From CADEDH01 sp039201605 (lineage in GTDB: Bacteria > Actinomycetota > Acidimicrobiia > Acidimicrobiales > SZUA-35), in NCBI GenBank assembly GCA_039201605.1, contig JBCCRO010000009.1, positions 1-64,000 of the forward strand: 64,000 nt of DNA, in the 5' to 3' direction. Below are positions 49,744 through 59,177 of this stretch, one piece after another. Each line of letters begins with the position of its first letter. Position 1 is the first letter of the stretch. The position numbers and the translations under genes are program-made. The notes beneath the pieces were generated by a model, which did not search any database, was not told the origin of the DNA, and saw only the letters and a program-made list of their open reading frames with translations.

Positions 49744-51324
49744 ATGACCGAGACGATCACGGGCACCGACCAGTCGGCGGGGATCAGCTACGAAGAGCTC
49801 TTCGCCGCCGACAGCCGCCCGGTGCCGGACCACCTTCGCCGAGAGGGGCGCCTCCCCCGGATCAACACCCGGGTCGACGCCCGCGTCTACTACGACCGCG
49901 CCATCCACGATCTGGAGGTCGAGCGGCTGTGGTCGAAGGTATGGCAGATGGCCTGCCTGGAGGAGGAGATCCCCGGCGTCGGCGATTACCACGTCTACGA
50001 GGTGGCCTCGCTCTCGTTCCTGATCGTGCGAACCGCACCCGACGAGATCAAGGCCTTCCGCAACGCCTGCCTCCATCGGGGCCGCAAGCTGCGGGAGACC
50101 AACGGCAAGGGCGCCCTCAACCTGCGCTGCGCCTTCCACGGGTGGTGCTGGGAGACGAGCGGCAAGCTGCGCGAGATCCCCTGCCAGTGGGACTTCCCCG
50201 ATCTCGACGTCGGCGACTACAACCTCCCCGAGGCCCAGGTCGAGACCTGGCAGGGGTTCGTCTTCATCAACCCGGACCGGTCGGCCCCGCCCCTGGCCGA
50301 CCACCTGGGTGACCTGGCCGACAACTTCGAGCTGGTCCCCTTCGACCGCCGCTTCAAGGCCGTGCACGTCGCCAAGCTCATGCCGATGAACTGGAAGACG
50401 TGCCAGGAGGCGTTCATGGAGAGCTACCACGTGGTGGCCACCCACCCCACGCTGGTGCCCAACCTCGGCGACGCGAACAGCCGCTACGACTGCTTCGGCA
50501 ACTACAGCCGGGCCATGTCGGCCCACGGGGTGGAGAGCCCCCACATGAGTTCGCCCTACGAGAAGCTCGACGACGGACTCCAGTTCGCCCGCTGGCGGCA
50601 CCCGATGAGCGGTCACGTCTACGAGCGGGTCAGCGAGGGACGGGTGAAGGTCATCAACCTCGACGGCGTCGAGAGCCACTTCGACGACGACGGCAACCAC
50701 CTCGACGGTCCCCAGACCCAGGCCGATCCCCACCTGTGCAAATGGGTTGGCGGGCCAAACCTGCCGGGCATGGACGACGTCCCCGTCATGCTCCCCGACC
50801 CGCCGACCGACATCGCCGACGACCCGCCCGCGGTTCGGGCCTGGCTGGCCGAACAGCGCCGGGATGTCCTGCGGGACAGCCACGGCGAGGCCTTCGACGT
50901 GGATGCGGTGTGCGATGCCGAGCTGCTCGACCCGATCTTCTACTCGGTGTTCCCCAACTGGTCGCCCTGGGGCTGCTTCAACCCGATCATGTATCGGTTC
51001 CGGCCCAACGGCGACAATCCCGACCAGTGCATCTTCGAGGTGATGCTGTTTCCCCTGGCCCCGGTCGATCCGGCCAAGCGGCCCCCGCCCGCCACCGTGC
51101 AGCACCTGGGGCTCGACGATGACTGGACGGCGGCGCCCAAGCTCGGTCCGCTGACCAAGATCTTCCAGCAGGACTCGCTCAATCTGCCCCACGTGCAGAC
51201 CGGCCTCAAGACCCAGGAGCAGCAGGAGGTGGTGTTCGCGGCCTACAACGAGTCGAAGATCCGTCACTTCTACCACCACTACGCCACGTGGCTCGGCCTG
51301 GACGACGAGGTGCGCGAGGGCTGA
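49744..51324 (+). CDS. Rieske non-haem iron oxygenase, alpha subunit
   Basis: 526 aa from ATG 49744. Rieske cluster CLHRG and CAFHGW. The catalytic domain has NWKTCQEAFMESYHVVATHP, where the two His are Fe(II) ligands and a Glu takes the usual Asp bridging place. Such enzymes hydroxylate or demethylate aromatic and other substrates. No dedicated ferredoxin, reductase or beta subunit gene is adjacent. Followed by a LuxR-type regulator and then aldehyde and acyl-CoA dehydrogenases on the same strand. Confidence 0.92.
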   Translation: MTETITGTDQSAGISYEELFAADSRPVPDHLRREGRLPRINTRVDARVYYDRAIHDLEVERLWSKVWQMACLEEEIPGVGDYHVYEVASLSFLIVRTAPDEIKAFRNACLHRGRKLRETNGKGALNLRCAFHGWCWETSGKLREIPCQWDFPDLDVGDYNLPEAQVETWQGFVFINPDRSAPPLADHLGDLADNFELVPFDRRFKAVHVAKLMPMNWKTCQEAFMESYHVVATHPTLVPNLGDANSRYDCFGNYSRAMSAHGVESPHMSSPYEKLDDGLQFARWRHPMSGHVYERVSEGRVKVINLDGVESHFDDDGNHLDGPQTQADPHLCKWVGGPNLPGMDDVPVMLPDPPTDIADDPPAVRAWLAEQRRDVLRDSHGEAFDVDAVCDAELLDPIFYSVFPNWSPWGCFNPIMYRFRPNGDNPDQCIFEVMLFPLAPVDPAKRPPPATVQHLGLDDDWTAAPKLGPLTKIFQQDSLNLPHVQTGLKTQEQQEVVFAAYNESKIRHFYHHYATWLGLDDEVREG

Positions 51325-51421
51325 GACCGTCGGCGGGCACCGGTGGTGGCGACGACCCAGCCCCTGGCGTCGTGTTTCCGCCGCCAACTACCCTCGATCG
51401 GGTGAGAGTAGGTGGGGTGTT

Positions 51422-52432
51422 GTGACCCGCAGACTTGTCGAGACGGTCGACGTCATGGCCGAGGTCATCGATGTCGATTCGATCGATGAGCTGAAGCATC
51501 GGTACTTCGAGGCCGTGGTCGAGCGGCTGCCGTCGTTCGCCCAGGGCGTCTACCTGCACGACCGGAACGACGCCGATCCCACGGCGCTCGAGGTCCGCGG
51601 TCTCAGCAGTTTCTACGCCCGCCAGTACGAGAAGTCGGGCCGGGGGGTGGATCCGGTGACCGGGACCGCCATCGCCACCGGCGAGGTCGTCGACTCGTCG
51701 CTCCTCCCCCGCCGGGCGTGGCGAGACGCGGGCGATGCCAGCGAGATATTCCGAGAGTATGAGATGGGGCATCTGCTGTGTGCGCCGTTCTCCATCGACG
51801 GTCGCTTCGCCGGCACGCTCAACCTGGCTCGTCGCGCCGATGCGCCCCGCTTCACCTGGCAGGAACGCCGCCAGATGGGCGTCGTCGCCAGACTCTTCGC
51901 CGTCGGTGTGCAGTCGTGTCGCCGTCTCGAGCGGGCCCGGTGGGAGGCGGCGCTCCACGGGGAAGCGCTCGAACGATGCGGTATCGCCGTCGTCGTGACC
52001 GATCTCGACGCGGTCGAGCGGCTCCCGAACGAACGGGCGCAGGCGCTGCTCGACTCGCTGATCGACCCGTGGCCGAGCCTGGACCGGGCACTCGAACCAG
52101 ACGGTGACACCCGCCTGGTGCATCTCGAATCGGTCTTGAACGAGCGGGTCGCCGTTCAGGTGAGCAGCTTCCGCCATGGGACCGGTCCCGGCTTCGTCTC
52201 GATCCTGCAGCCGGTAGGCGACGCCGTGATCGGGCTTTCGCAGACCGTCGCCGACCTGCTGACCCCTCGCGAGGCGCAGGTGGCCGTCGCTGTAGCCTCA
52301 GGCCTTCACGATGCCGAGGTGGCGAACACCCTCCACATCAGCACCCACACCGTTCGCCACCATCTCAAGAGCGTGTACCGCAAGCTCGATGTCCACACCA
52401 GGATCGAACTGCTGAACCGCCTCCGGCGCTGA
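51422..52432 (+). CDS. LuxR-family regulator with GAF-like N-terminus
   Basis: 336 aa, GTG start. Residues about 30-180 have the strand/helix pattern of a GAF domain (FAQGVYLHDRND, LLCAPFSIDGRFAGTLNLARR). Residues about 270-336 are the LuxR helix-turn-helix (LTPREAQVAVAVASGLHDAEVANTLHISTHTVRHHLKSVYRKL split over helices). Probably a one-component sensor controlling the flanking oxidation genes. Tandem hairpins follow the stop. Confidence 0.86.
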   Translation: MTRRLVETVDVMAEVIDVDSIDELKHRYFEAVVERLPSFAQGVYLHDRNDADPTALEVRGLSSFYARQYEKSGRGVDPVTGTAIATGEVVDSSLLPRRAWRDAGDASEIFREYEMGHLLCAPFSIDGRFAGTLNLARRADAPRFTWQERRQMGVVARLFAVGVQSCRRLERARWEAALHGEALERCGIAVVVTDLDAVERLPNERAQALLDSLIDPWPSLDRALEPDGDTRLVHLESVLNERVAVQVSSFRHGTGPGFVSILQPVGDAVIGLSQTVADLLTPREAQVAVAVASGLHDAEVANTLHISTHTVRHHLKSVYRKLDVHTRIELLNRLRR

Positions 52433-52435
52433 ACC

Positions 52436-52468
52436 CATCCCTCATCCGAGGGATGCGGCAACTGCCGC
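52436..52468 (+). terminator. Tandem hairpins after the LuxR gene
   Basis: CATCCCT/AGGGATG (52436-52442 with 52449-52455) and GCGGCA/TGCCGC (52455-52460 with 52463-52468) are adjacent stems directly after the stop at 52432. Confidence 0.6.
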
Positions 52469-52550
52469 AAGAGGCGATGCGTCGCCCGGATCGTCCTCCG
52501 TACTGTCGGAGAACCAGCACCTCGCTGGCCGACCGACAACGGGGGAAACC

Positions 52551-52943
52551 ATGGGTTCGCACGACTCTGTCACCGAGCTGAACGACTACTTCATCGAGAC
52601 CATGAACGCGGGCGATCTCGACGGCGCGCTCAGCTGTTGGACCGACGACACCGTGTTCCACACCGCCGACGGCGCGGTCACGGGGATGGACAACCTCAGA
52701 CGGGAGCTGAAGGCCTTCATCGACACCGAACCGACGCTCAAGATCGAGGAGCTTCATCGCATCGAAGCCGGCGACACGACGCTCGTCGCCCTCAAGTGGG
52801 AGCTCAAGGGAACAGGGCCCGACGGTGAGTCGATCGAGATGGGTGCTGTCGACGCCAACGTGTTCCGCCGACAGGCCGACGGCACCTGGCGGATCCTCAT
52901 CGACAACCCCTTCCACTCGGTCCACACCGGGGCCGGGGCATGA
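52551..52943 (+). CDS. NTF2-like (SnoaL-type) small protein
   Basis: 130 aa. LNDYFIETMNAGDLDGALSCWTDDTVFH, LRRELKAFIDTEPTL and FRRQADGTWRILIDNPFH are the alpha-plus-beta cone of the NTF2/SnoaL fold, with an acidic/His pocket. May bind or isomerise a small hydrophobic substrate. Its stop overlaps the aldehyde dehydrogenase start (ATGA), so it belongs to the same pathway. Confidence 0.86.
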   Translation: MGSHDSVTELNDYFIETMNAGDLDGALSCWTDDTVFHTADGAVTGMDNLRRELKAFIDTEPTLKIEELHRIEAGDTTLVALKWELKGTGPDGESIEMGAVDANVFRRQADGTWRILIDNPFHSVHTGAGA

Positions 52944-54442
52944 GCAACGCCGTAGCGGCGTCGAAGCGGTTGACGTTGGGCGAACCGCTACCGCTGCTCA
53001 TCGGCGGGTCCGAGATCGCAGCCGACGAACATCTGGACGCCGTCGAGCCGAGTACGGGCCGGACGTGGGCCCGTATCCCGGCGGCCGGCCAGACACACGT
53101 CGACGACGCCGTGGCCGCGGCGACGGCGGCCTTCCCCCGGTGGGCCGCCTCCACGCTCTCGGAACGCCAGACCGCGTTGGGAGCCGCAGCCGACCGGCTG
53201 ATGGCCGACGCCGAACGGTGGCCCGCGCTACTGGCCACCGAGAACGGTCGAGCGATCCGCGAGGCCGGCCTGATCGATGTACCGACGGCCGCCGAGATCT
53301 TCCGCTACTTCGCCGGCGCCGTCCGGTCCATGGAGGGCCGGGTCATCGAGGGTGCACCGGCGTCGAGCCTGGTCCTCACCCGACGGAAGCCGCTCGGCGT
53401 GGTGGCCGCCCTCGTTCCCTGGAACTCACCCATCATCTCGATTGCACACAAGTTGGCGCCGGCCCTGGCAGCGGGCAACTCGGTGGTGCTGAAGCCGTCG
53501 GAGCTGGCGTCGGTGTCGTGCATCGAGCTGGTCCGCCTGATCGCCGATCTCTTCCCGCCGGGCACGCTCAACGTCGTCACCGGCGACGGGGCCCAGGTCG
53601 GCGGCCCGCTGGTGAGCCACCCGGGAGTGGCCAAAGTCAGCTTCACGGGTGGCACCGACACCGGGAAGCGGATTCTCACCGCCTGCGCGGAGAACCTCAC
53701 GCCGGCCCTGATGGAGTTGGGGGGTAAGGGGTCGCTCATCGTGTGCGACGACGCCCCGGTCGACACCGTCGTGGAGGATGCACTGACCGGCATCTTCGCC
53801 GCCAACGGCGAGGTGTGCTTCGCCTCGTCGCGGCTGCTGGTGCACGAGTCCCGGTACGACGAGATCGTGGAGCGGATGGTGGCGCGGGCCGACGCAGTCG
53901 TGGTCGGCGATGCCCTCGACATGAGCACGCAGCTCGGACCGCTGATCTCGACGGCCCATCGCGAGGGTGTGATCGCCGCGATCGACCGGGCCGTGGCCCA
54001 GGGCGCCGAGGTCGCCGCCGGAGGCACCGCGATCGAACTCCAGGGCGAGCTCGCAGGGGGCAGCTACTTCCGCCCCACCGTCGTGCTCTCACCCGTCGGC
54101 GACACCTCGGCGTCGTGTGACGAGTTCTTCGGCCCCGTGCTGACCATCGAGACATGGTCCGACCCCGATGAAGCGGTGGCCAGAGCCAACGATGTCGCCT
54201 ACGGATTGGCCAACGGCATCTGGTCCAAGGACATCGCCCGAGCCCACACGATGGCCGACCGGCTCGACTCCGGGATGGTCTGGGTCAACCAGTGGTTCGC
54301 CACACCCCTGGGCCAACCGCAGGGCGGAAACAAGGCCAGCGGCTTCGGCCGGGAAGGGTCGCTCACCACCCTCGACGAGTACTCGGCGACCACGGTCGTG
54401 AACGTCAGCCTCGACGAGACACGACCCCCCATGTGGACCTGA
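52940..54442 (+). CDS. NAD(P)+-dependent aldehyde dehydrogenase
   Basis: 500 aa. Glu general base in LMELGGKGSL, nucleophile Cys in NGEVCFASSRL, the Asn of the oxyanion hole in VPWNSPI, and the cofactor loop FTGGTDTGKRI. Complete length for the family. ATGA-coupled to the NTF2-like protein and followed by an acyl-CoA dehydrogenase 59 bases on, fitting stepwise oxidation of an aldehyde or acyl intermediate. Confidence 0.95.
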   Translation: MSNAVAASKRLTLGEPLPLLIGGSEIAADEHLDAVEPSTGRTWARIPAAGQTHVDDAVAAATAAFPRWAASTLSERQTALGAAADRLMADAERWPALLATENGRAIREAGLIDVPTAAEIFRYFAGAVRSMEGRVIEGAPASSLVLTRRKPLGVVAALVPWNSPIISIAHKLAPALAAGNSVVLKPSELASVSCIELVRLIADLFPPGTLNVVTGDGAQVGGPLVSHPGVAKVSFTGGTDTGKRILTACAENLTPALMELGGKGSLIVCDDAPVDTVVEDALTGIFAANGEVCFASSRLLVHESRYDEIVERMVARADAVVVGDALDMSTQLGPLISTAHREGVIAAIDRAVAQGAEVAAGGTAIELQGELAGGSYFRPTVVLSPVGDTSASCDEFFGPVLTIETWSDPDEAVARANDVAYGLANGIWSKDIARAHTMADRLDSGMVWVNQWFATPLGQPQGGNKASGFGREGSLTTLDEYSATTVVNVSLDETRPPMWT

Positions 54443-54501
54443 AGACGACGAACGCACGACCGGAACGAACGACCGACACCGACCGTAAGAGAGGAACAGA
54501 C

Positions 54502-55731
54502 ATGGACTTCACCCTCGACGCCCACAGCAGGAGCCTGGCTCAGCTCGGAACCAAACTGGCCCAGGAGTTCGCCAACGAGGCCGATGCCCGAGACCGCGAC
54601 CGCGTGTTCGCCCACAACGCCTACGACCGCATGCGGGAGGAAGGGCTGTTCGGCGCCGTGATGTCGACCGACCTCGGTGGCGGCGGCGCCAACACCACCG
54701 GCTGGCTCTCGCTGATGGAGGCGCTGGCTCAAGGCGACGCGTCGGTGGCCCTCGGCTTCAACATGCACTACGTGGCGACCCGGCTGGTCTCGGACCTGCC
54801 CAACATCGATCAGACGACCAAACGGCGGATCGCCGACCTGGTGATCAGGGACGGAGAGCTCATCTCGGCCCCGCTCTCGGAGCCTTCGTCGTCGAGCCTG
54901 CTGCCGTCCACGTACCTGCCGTCGCTCATCGCCAGTCGTGACGGTGACGGGTTGCGTGTCACCGGCAACAAGATGTTCGCGTCGATCTGGGAAGCCAGCG
55001 ACTACGCCTTCATGTTCGCCAAGCCCGACTGGACCGACAATCCCACCCACGTCATCGGCTTCCTCATGCCGACCGATCAGCCCGACGCAGTGGAGGTCAC
55101 CGACAACTGGGACACGCTGGGGATGCGCTCGACGCGGTCGAACCAGGTCAAGATCACCGACGCCGTCGTTCCCGGCGATCTCGTCCTCTGCGAGTTCGAC
55201 GACTTCCTCGCCAACTGGATCATCGCTCAGGCTCACGTCACCTGGGGTGGCTACACCGGGGTCTACCTCGGGCTGGCCGGTGCCATGGTCAACTGGCTGC
55301 AGGACGCGCTCGGTACGCGCACGGCGAAGGGCTACGGCCAGCCCATGGGTTATCACCCGACGATCTCGTCGTCGGTCGGCCACGCCGGCACGCAGGTCGA
55401 CGCGGCCCGGCTGATGATGTACCGGGCGGCGTGGGAGGCCGACACCACGGGCCCGGGAATCGAGACCTGCCTGGCCTATCTGAAGGCCAAGAACATGCTC
55501 GGCTCGGCGATCTCCACCGTGGTGACGATGGGCACCACAGCCGGGGGCCTCAACTCGCTCATGCGGAGCAAGCCCTACGAGCGCATGCTGCGCGACGTCA
55601 TCACCGGCCCGATCATGCCGCCCAACGCCCTCGCCTGTGCGGAGATGGCCGGCCTTCTTTCGATGGGACTCGACCCGTCACAGGCCCCTGGGCTGGCGTT
55701 GGCGGCCGGCCCCGACGGCGCATCGGCCTGA
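54502..55731 (+). CDS. Acyl-CoA dehydrogenase-family flavoprotein
   Basis: 409 aa from ATG 54502 (AGAGGAA upstream). Helical N-terminal domain, beta domain with LISAPLSEPSSSS and VTGNKMFASIW, and C-terminal helices with YGQPMGYHPTISSSVGHAGTQVDAARLMMYRAAWEAD. Motifs resemble the p-hydroxyphenylacetate-hydroxylase/DszC side of the superfamily as much as true acyl-CoA dehydrogenases, so it could be a flavin monooxygenase. Last gene of the oxidation run. Confidence 0.85.
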   Translation: MDFTLDAHSRSLAQLGTKLAQEFANEADARDRDRVFAHNAYDRMREEGLFGAVMSTDLGGGGANTTGWLSLMEALAQGDASVALGFNMHYVATRLVSDLPNIDQTTKRRIADLVIRDGELISAPLSEPSSSSLLPSTYLPSLIASRDGDGLRVTGNKMFASIWEASDYAFMFAKPDWTDNPTHVIGFLMPTDQPDAVEVTDNWDTLGMRSTRSNQVKITDAVVPGDLVLCEFDDFLANWIIAQAHVTWGGYTGVYLGLAGAMVNWLQDALGTRTAKGYGQPMGYHPTISSSVGHAGTQVDAARLMMYRAAWEADTTGPGIETCLAYLKAKNMLGSAISTVVTMGTTAGGLNSLMRSKPYERMLRDVITGPIMPPNALACAEMAGLLSMGLDPSQAPGLALAAGPDGASA

Positions 55732-55807
55732 CGCCGAGGCTCGAGCCCCCCGTCGACGGTCACCGGCCCCGCCGCCCCGGGTGCGGGCGGTGTGGCCGGT
55801 GTCGCCA

Positions 55808-56755
55808 TCAGCCGTCGTCCTCGCCGTCGGCGACGGCGGGGACGACGACGGTGGTGACCTGCGGTCGGTGGAGCAGGCTGGTGGTGACCGAGCCCAGCAC
55901 GAGGTGCGACACCCCTCCTCGACCGCGGGCCCCGAGGACGAGGAGGTCGGCGTCGACCGAGTGGTCGACGAGCAGGTTGCGGGGATCGTCGCCGTAGTCG
56001 AGTGTGGCCTCCACCCGGCGGTCGACGCCGGAGGTGCGGTGGGCGGCGTCGACGGCCCGGGCCAACACCTTGCCCGCCGCCTCCTTCGACGTCTCGGTCG
56101 GCACCACATAGGGCGGGACGGGCGTGACGCTGACCAGATGGCTCCACACGTAGACCGCCTCCACCACCGAGTCGGTCGGGGCGTGGCGTAGGGCCCAGGC
56201 CAGCGCCGCGATCGAGTTGGCCGAGCCGTCGACCCCCACCACGACCCGGCGGTGCGTGTCCTCGACGAGGACCGACTCGGGCACGACGACGACGGGCACC
56301 GACGCCGTGCGAACCACCCGACCGCTGACCGAGCCGAGCAGTATGTCGGCCGGGGCGCTCCGACCTCGGGTACCGACCACCAACAGCCCCGCCGAGGCCG
56401 CCAGCTCCACCAGCGTGGCGGCCGGTGGTCCGTTCACCACCGACACCGGGGCAGAGGCTCCGGCCGGTACCTCGGCCACCGACTCCGCCGCCAACCGTCG
56501 GGCGGCATCCTCGAAGTGTTCGTAGGAGCTCAGAGGGGGGCCGGGCTGCATCGGGCCGGCGAAGGCGAGCACCGGGTACTCCCAGGCGAAGACCGGACGG
56601 ATGGGACCGAACCGAGCGGCCCGGCGGACGGCCCAGGCCAGGGCGTGGGCGGCACCGGGCGAACCGTCGATGCCGACGACGGTGCCGACGGGTTCACCCC
56701 CGGTCGGCGGGATCCCGGCTGCGGGATCCGGGGAGGGATCGAGATTCGTGGTCAT
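55808..56755 (-). CDS. Universal stress protein with two Usp domains
   Basis: 315 aa from ATG 56755. Domain 1 (about 22-160) and domain 2 (about 168-305) each have the ATP-binding pattern: TVVGIDGSPGAAHALAWA and VVVGVDGSANSIAALAWA, with GTRGRSAPADILLGSVSGRVV and GARGRGGVSHLVLGSVTTSLL. The G-x2-G-x9-G-S/T loops are intact, so nucleotide binding is likely. Divergent from the DoxX-like gene, the two probably sharing stress or oxygen control. Confidence 0.93.
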   Translation of the reverse strand: MTTNLDPSPDPAAGIPPTGGEPVGTVVGIDGSPGAAHALAWAVRRAARFGPIRPVFAWEYPVLAFAGPMQPGPPLSSYEHFEDAARRLAAESVAEVPAGASAPVSVVNGPPAATLVELAASAGLLVVGTRGRSAPADILLGSVSGRVVRTASVPVVVVPESVLVEDTHRRVVVGVDGSANSIAALAWALRHAPTDSVVEAVYVWSHLVSVTPVPPYVVPTETSKEAAGKVLARAVDAAHRTSGVDRRVEATLDYGDDPRNLLVDHSVDADLLVLGARGRGGVSHLVLGSVTTSLLHRPQVTTVVVPAVADGEDDG

Positions 56756-56913
56756 GGTTCGACCATGGGGCCGACGCCACCAGCGCGGTAGGGCCCAACG
56801 TCCCGATGCCGCCCCGGCCGACGGGACCTTCGGCCCTGGGCGGCGAGGGCGTGGCGTCGCACGCTGCGGGTAGAGGCGCATCCCCTGTGTGCCCCACGGC
56901 AAAGGAGACCGCG

Positions 56914-57525
56914 ATGAGCCACACCGCCACCTTCGAACCGACGGCGTCCGTCGACGACAGCCACACGGGCCACGACACGGCCGCCACCGGCGGCACCGGT
57001 CGGGCCATGTGGGCCTGGACGGGCCTCCGGCTCCTGCTGGGCTGGACGTTCCTCTGGTCGTTCCTCGACAAGTTCTTCGGACTCGGCTTCGCCACCTGTC
57101 GCGACGCGGAGACCGCGGCCATCGACGCCGCTTGCGACGCCGCCATGATCAACGGCGGCTCACCGACCTACGGCTACCTCGGTTTCGCCACCCAGGAGAG
57201 CCACACCGGATTCCTCTTCGACTGGATGGCCCCGAGCGCGCCCGACGCCATCAACCTGGCCGACGTGCTGTTCATGGCCGCCCTGCTCCTCGGTGGTCTC
57301 GCCCTGCTGCTCGGCGTGGCCGTGCGCAGTGCCGCCGTCGGCGGTGCCGCCCTGCTCCTCTTCATGTACCTGGCCGGCGACGTCTGGCCCGAGACCAACC
57401 CCTTCGTCAGCGGTCACCTGATCGAGGCGACGGCCTTCATCGGGATCGCCGTCGTCGGCGCCGGCCCCTTCGCCCTCCAGCGCTGGGTCGACCGTCGAGT
57501 GCCCCTGCTCAGCCGCATCCCGTAG
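56914..57525 (+). CDS. DoxX-like membrane protein
   Basis: 203 aa from ATG 56914 (AAAGGAG upstream). Four membrane helices (about 33-55, 112-130, 133-155 and 165-188). WAWTGLRLLLGWTFLWSFLDKFFGLGF is the usual DoxX opening; residues 62-80 hold a Cys pair between helices. DoxX-type proteins are linked to thiol/redox systems. Divergent from the universal stress protein gene. Confidence 0.82.
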   Translation: MSHTATFEPTASVDDSHTGHDTAATGGTGRAMWAWTGLRLLLGWTFLWSFLDKFFGLGFATCRDAETAAIDAACDAAMINGGSPTYGYLGFATQESHTGFLFDWMAPSAPDAINLADVLFMAALLLGGLALLLGVAVRSAAVGGAALLLFMYLAGDVWPETNPFVSGHLIEATAFIGIAVVGAGPFALQRWVDRRVPLLSRIP

Positions 57526-57558
57526 GGCCGGATAGCGCCGACCGGAGCCGGGCGGGCG

Positions 57559-58290
57559 TCAGTGCTGACCGACGCCGAGGTACCGGCGTTGGAGATCCAC
57601 GTCGGCGGTCAGGGTGTCGGGACTGGTCTCGAGTTCGATGCGGCCCGACACCATGATCGACACCCGGTCGGCCATCGCCGCCGCCGCCTGGAGGTTCTGC
57701 TCGACCACGAGCACCGCCACCCCCTCGTCGACCAGGCGACGGACCACGTCGATCATCACGTCGACGATGGTGGGGGCCAGGCCCTCGGACGGTTCGTCCA
57801 TGATCAGCAGCGAGCTGTTGAGCAGCAGGGCACGCCCGACGGCCAACATCTGCTGCTCGCCGCCCGACAGGTCACCACCGCCGCTGCGCTTGCGTTCGGC
57901 CAGCCGGGGGAAGAGGTCGTAGACGGCCTCGGCCGTCCACCGCTTGCCCCGGGTGCCCGGCTCGAGCATGGCCAGGTGCTCGTCGACGGTCAGCGATCGG
58001 AACAGGCGCCTGCCCTGGGGCACGTAGCCGATGCCGGTACGGGCCCGGGCCTCGGTGGCCAGTGGACCGAGGTCGGTGCCGTCGAAGGTGATCGACCCCG
58101 ACCGTTGGGGCACCATCCCGAGGATGGTCTGGCACAGCGTCGTCTTGCCCATGCCGTTGCGGCCGACGACGGCCAGCGCCTCGACCCCCATCGACAGCTC
58201 GAGGTCGTCGAGGACGAGGGCCTCGCCGTAGCCGGCATCGAGCCCGTCGATGCGCAGCAGCGCGCGGTCGGTCTCATCGGTCGGGCTCAT
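57559..58290 (-). CDS. Branched-chain amino acid-type ABC transporter ATPase (LivF-like)
   Basis: 243 aa from ATG 58290. Walker A VGRNGMGKTT, signature LSGGEQQMLAVGRAL, Walker B LLIMDEPSEGLAP and H-loop region VLVVEQN are complete, with the short C-terminus of LivF. The start overlaps the stop of the LivG-like gene (ATGA). Last gene of the leftward operon. Confidence 0.94.
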   Translation of the reverse strand: MSPTDETDRALLRIDGLDAGYGEALVLDDLELSMGVEALAVVGRNGMGKTTLCQTILGMVPQRSGSITFDGTDLGPLATEARARTGIGYVPQGRRLFRSLTVDEHLAMLEPGTRGKRWTAEAVYDLFPRLAERKRSGGGDLSGGEQQMLAVGRALLLNSSLLIMDEPSEGLAPTIVDVMIDVVRRLVDEGVAVLVVEQNLQAAAAMADRVSIMVSGRIELETSPDTLTADVDLQRRYLGVGQH

Positions 58291-59144
58291 GCGTCCGCTC
58301 CCTCCGCGCCGTCGGCGATCGCCCGATCGGCCGTGGTTGCCTCGGCCGTGGTCTCGTCGGTGTCGCCGGTGGTGGCGACGTCGGCTCCCCGGCCCAGATA
58401 GATCTGCTGCACCACCTCGTTGGCCGTGATCTCCGACGGCGTGCCGGTGGCCACCACCTCGCCGTCGGACATGACGACCACGTCGTCGGCCACCTCGAGG
58501 GCGACGTCCATGTCGTGCTCGATGATCAGCAGGGTGATCGAGCGCTCCAGGCCGAGCAGCAGCTCGGTCAGTCGCTCGCGCTCCCCCCGGGACAGCCCGG
58601 AGGCCGGCTCGTCGAGCAGCAGGATGGTGGGGTCGGTGGCCAGGGCCATACCGATCTCCACCTGCCGTCGCTGACCGTGGGAGAGGTCCTCCACCCGGGT
58701 GTCGAGCCGGTCGGCGATCCACACCCGTTCGGCCACCTCGGCCACCCGGTCGCGGCGGCGCCGATCCTCGGCCGTCCGCCACGGGCGGAAGGCGGTGCCC
58801 TCCTTGCCCGTGACCGACAGGTAGAGGTTGTCCGACACCGTGAGCCCGGCGAACAGGCGGGTGCGTTGATAGGTGCGGGCCATGCCGAGACCCGGCCTGG
58901 CCCGTGACGGCAGGGCGGTGCAGTCCGCCCCGTCGATGTGAACCCGGCCGGCGGTGGGGATGAGATCCCCGGCCAGCACGTTGAACACGGTGGTCTTGCC
59001 CGCGCCGTTCGGCCCGAGCAGGGCCAGCCGACGGCCGTGATCCACCCCGAAGGAGACCCCGGCGACGGCGACGAGGCCGCCGAAGGCCATCACGACCGAG
59101 TCAAGCTGCACCAAGGGGGCGGTGGATTGCTCGGATGCGTTCAT
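58287..59144 (-). CDS. Branched-chain amino acid-type ABC transporter ATPase (LivG-like)
   Basis: 285 aa. Walker A LGPNGAGKTT, TYQRTRLFAGLTVSDNL (Q-loop), signature LSHGQRRQVEIGMAL with His in place of Gly in LSGGQ as often in LivG, and Walker B ILLLDEPASGLSR. A C-terminal extension (about 255-285) is Thr/Ala-rich. Pairs with the LivF-like ATPase. Confidence 0.93.
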   Translation of the reverse strand: MNASEQSTAPLVQLDSVVMAFGGLVAVAGVSFGVDHGRRLALLGPNGAGKTTVFNVLAGDLIPTAGRVHIDGADCTALPSRARPGLGMARTYQRTRLFAGLTVSDNLYLSVTGKEGTAFRPWRTAEDRRRRDRVAEVAERVWIADRLDTRVEDLSHGQRRQVEIGMALATDPTILLLDEPASGLSRGERERLTELLLGLERSITLLIIEHDMDVALEVADDVVVMSDGEVVATGTPSEITANEVVQQIYLGRGADVATTGDTDETTAEATTADRAIADGAEGADA

Positions 59145-59177
59145 AGCCTTCGACGACCTCTCAACTCGCTACCCGAC